From assembly GCA_030638385.1 (NCBI GenBank), contig DAOWES010000243.1:1-7928 (forward strand): 7,928 nt of DNA, written 5' to 3'. A program made the position numbers and the translations under genes. Shown piece by piece: positions 6,676 through 7,928 of this stretch. Each line of letters starts with the position of its first letter. Positions within the stretch are counted from its first letter, which is position 1. The notes under the pieces were generated by a model. The model saw only the letters and a list, made by a program, of their open reading frames with translations, was not told the origin of the DNA and did no database searches. This stretch comes from Candidatus Cloacimonadota bacterium (GTDB taxonomy: Bacteria > Cloacimonadota > Cloacimonadia > Cloacimonadales > TCS61).

Positions 6676-6723
6676 CTCCTCATTTATATTCTAAGCTAAA
6701 ATATATCTATTTTGCTAAGGTAT
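6676..6723 (-). repeat. Duplicated intergenic leader, copy before gene 2
   Basis: This is the second copy of the 48-base leader at 5982-6029 (43 of 48 identical). It contains the AGGAG of gene 2 and, on the plus strand, GCTAAAATA and TATTTTGC, which can pair with a single bulge. It starts 12 bases after the stop of gene 1. Both copies occupy the same place relative to the stop before and the start after. Confidence 0.85.
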
Positions 6724-6735
6724 TTTTACGCTTCA

Positions 6736-7928
6736 TTATTCCCCCCTCAATATGCTTTCAACTCTTAACATTGCGCTTCTATTACCAAGATGACTATATT
6801 TATTAGTATACTCTAAATAACGAGGTACTAATGCTTTTCTTATATCTTCTGATTGAAAATTACTCATCCCAATTAATGCAGATCTTTTGATCCTATCTGA
6901 ATTACCGTTTTTAATAACTAATGAATAATTATCATATAAATCAATTAGAATTGGTATTGCTTTTGGATTTTCGGTCTCACCCAAAAACTCAATACATTTG
7001 AGAAGATATTTACGATTTTCATAACTCTCTTTCAATTCTAAATTTAACCCGGCATAAATAATTTTTTGGAAAAAATTCACAATGTTATCAGTTCCAGCTC
7101 TTCTGATTTGATAGAATTCAATGGAAACCCCATCATAACTACTCCTAACTGATCTACATGTATAAAATAAAGAATAGTCTAACCTAGGGTCTTTTCCGGT
7201 TTCTTCTTCAATCAAACCATAAATATAATCAATTGCTCTTTGAGATAGAACAGGGTCATTGTATTTTTGTACAGCCATCAAAGCTTGTTTACTGATATCA
7301 GAATAGTTGGGATCATCAATTATCTGAATCAATTCACTTTTATATTCACATTTTTGATAATCAGCAGCAGCAAGAGAATGCAAAGCCGAACTCCTAAACA
7401 TATACTCTTTGCTTTTATCTTTTATAACTGAATACAATAGCTGTTTGAAACGAGATGACTCACTAGTTATATCTTGTACACGTGTTAACCATTTGTTATC
7501 AATTCTGACTCTAGTTCTTCTACGTAAGGCTTCATATCGAATATAATCAGACAAAGATTCATTCTCTAAAATACGTATTATTAAAGATGCCACATATTCC
7601 GGATCATTTTCAAAGATACCACATACAGTTGTCTCTCCAAGAATTACTTCCTTTCCGTAGTCAAAAAAATGCGGATGAAAAATAAATTTTTCAAAATATT
7701 CATATAATTTTTTTGTTTCATCTGAGTATTTTCTTAGAGTAAGGCTTGTAATTGTAATACTAAATAGTTCTTTAGTTTTCCAGTCATTTTTTTCATTTTC
7801 GATTGAAACATTGATCCAATGCTCATCGAGAATCTTTTTAATTGTCTCTTTGTCATTTTGTTTTCTTAACTCCAAAATACTTTGAACGTAACTTTTTTGA
7901 GTTTGATTTTTTTGCCTTTCATTTGAGT
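6736..7928 (-). CDS. HEAT-like helical protein, 5' end beyond window (cluster gene 1)
   Basis: The open frame reaches the right edge (396 codons visible), so the N-terminus is missing. A TTG at 7875 could be taken as a start, but it lacks a ribosome site, and the 17 codons before it read as ordinary charged protein. Whether it has a signal peptide like genes 2-4 cannot be seen. The body is helical, with a good HEAT-type pair near the end, counted from the TTG: YLLKCIEFLGETENPKAIPI (290-309), then RIKRSALIGMSNFQ (328-341). Residues about 90-217 can be aligned by eye with 93-205 of gene 3, including KSK then ALH/AILH at the same spacing, and both proteins end in RGE or RGEK. No catalytic residues are recognised. 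A role as a binding scaffold is inferred from the fold only. Confidence 0.75.
   Translation of the reverse strand, partial: SNERQKNQTQKSYVQSILELRKQNDKETIKKILDEHWINVSIENEKNDWKTKELFSITITSLTLRKYSDETKKLYEYFEKFIFHPHFFDYGKEVILGETTVCGIFENDPEYVASLIIRILENESLSDYIRYEALRRRTRVRIDNKWLTRVQDITSESSRFKQLLYSVIKDKSKEYMFRSSALHSLAAADYQKCEYKSELIQIIDDPNYSDISKQALMAVQKYNDPVLSQRAIDYIYGLIEEETGKDPRLDYSLFYTCRSVRSSYDGVSIEFYQIRRAGTDNIVNFFQKIIYAGLNLELKESYENRKYLLKCIEFLGETENPKAIPILIDLYDNYSLVIKNGNSDRIKRSALIGMSNFQSEDIRKALVPRYLEYTNKYSHLGNRSAMLRVESILRGE

Noticed and set aside
6667..6683. Five-codon upstream frame (ATG at 6683, TGA overlapping the GTG of gene 2) as a regulatory leader peptide
   Set aside because: Its ATG precedes the AGGAG and has no ribosome site of its own. 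The equivalent ATG in the other leader copy is in frame with gene 3, so it looks like chance within the repeated leader.
7823..7875. TTG at 7875 as the start of cluster gene 1
   Set aside because: There is no ribosome site before it, and the frame is open and protein-like to the window edge, so the gene is treated as partial.
1..7928. CRISPR array or complete insertion sequence
   Set aside because: No regularly spaced direct repeats, no transposase or Cas gene, and no terminal inverted repeats flanking a gene were found.

Overview
The window is moderately AT-rich bacterial chromosome with strong Shine-Dalgarno sites (GGAGG, AAAGGAG, AGGAGG), Sec signal peptides and simple hairpin terminators. 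The aldehyde dehydrogenase closely follows the ALDH4-type P5C dehydrogenase pattern, and the PhnA protein has an N-terminal four-cysteine zinc site. Together with a trace of a YWTD beta-propeller gene and secreted HEAT-like proteins, this would fit the Bacteroidota/FCB broad group (for example a Cloacimonadota-like lineage). That placement is an impression from gene style and was not measured.

Layout: bases 1-181 carry, on the minus strand, a decayed piece of a YWTD-repeat gene, followed by a TGTCCCC palindrome (248-292). A minus-strand GyrI-like effector-binding protein (347-865) has a clear terminator (299-331) and a plausible promoter. A 345-base divergent spacer contains an imperfect inverted repeat (1014-1091). 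Its right end has a hairpin (1181-1203) that covers the ribosome site of the plus-strand gene pruA (1211-2845, P5C dehydrogenase), which ends in a strong terminator (2869-2896). A spacer with three hairpins precedes phnA (3183-3764), which is followed by a perfect 16-bp inverted repeat.

From 4029 to the right edge there is a convergent, AT-richer minus-strand cluster of four genes, read in the order 7928 to 4029: a HEAT-like protein cut by the window edge, a small exported beta-rich protein, a second HEAT-like exported protein that looks like a distant paralogue of the first, and an exported protein of unknown family. The last two overlap by ATGA. The spacers before genes 2 and 3 are near-identical copies of one 48-base leader that holds the ribosome site. 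This suggests the cluster grew by duplication. I do not recognise it as any named system. Its products are probably envelope or periplasmic proteins made together; their function is unknown.

The left genes are ordinary housekeeping or accessory genes (proline/P5C oxidation to glutamate, a small-molecule-binding protein, a PhnA-domain protein) with no obvious joint pathway. Several start sites were revised from the sequence: gene 3 of the cluster starts at 5974 and not 5989, gene 2 starts with GTG, and gene 1 runs off the right end.
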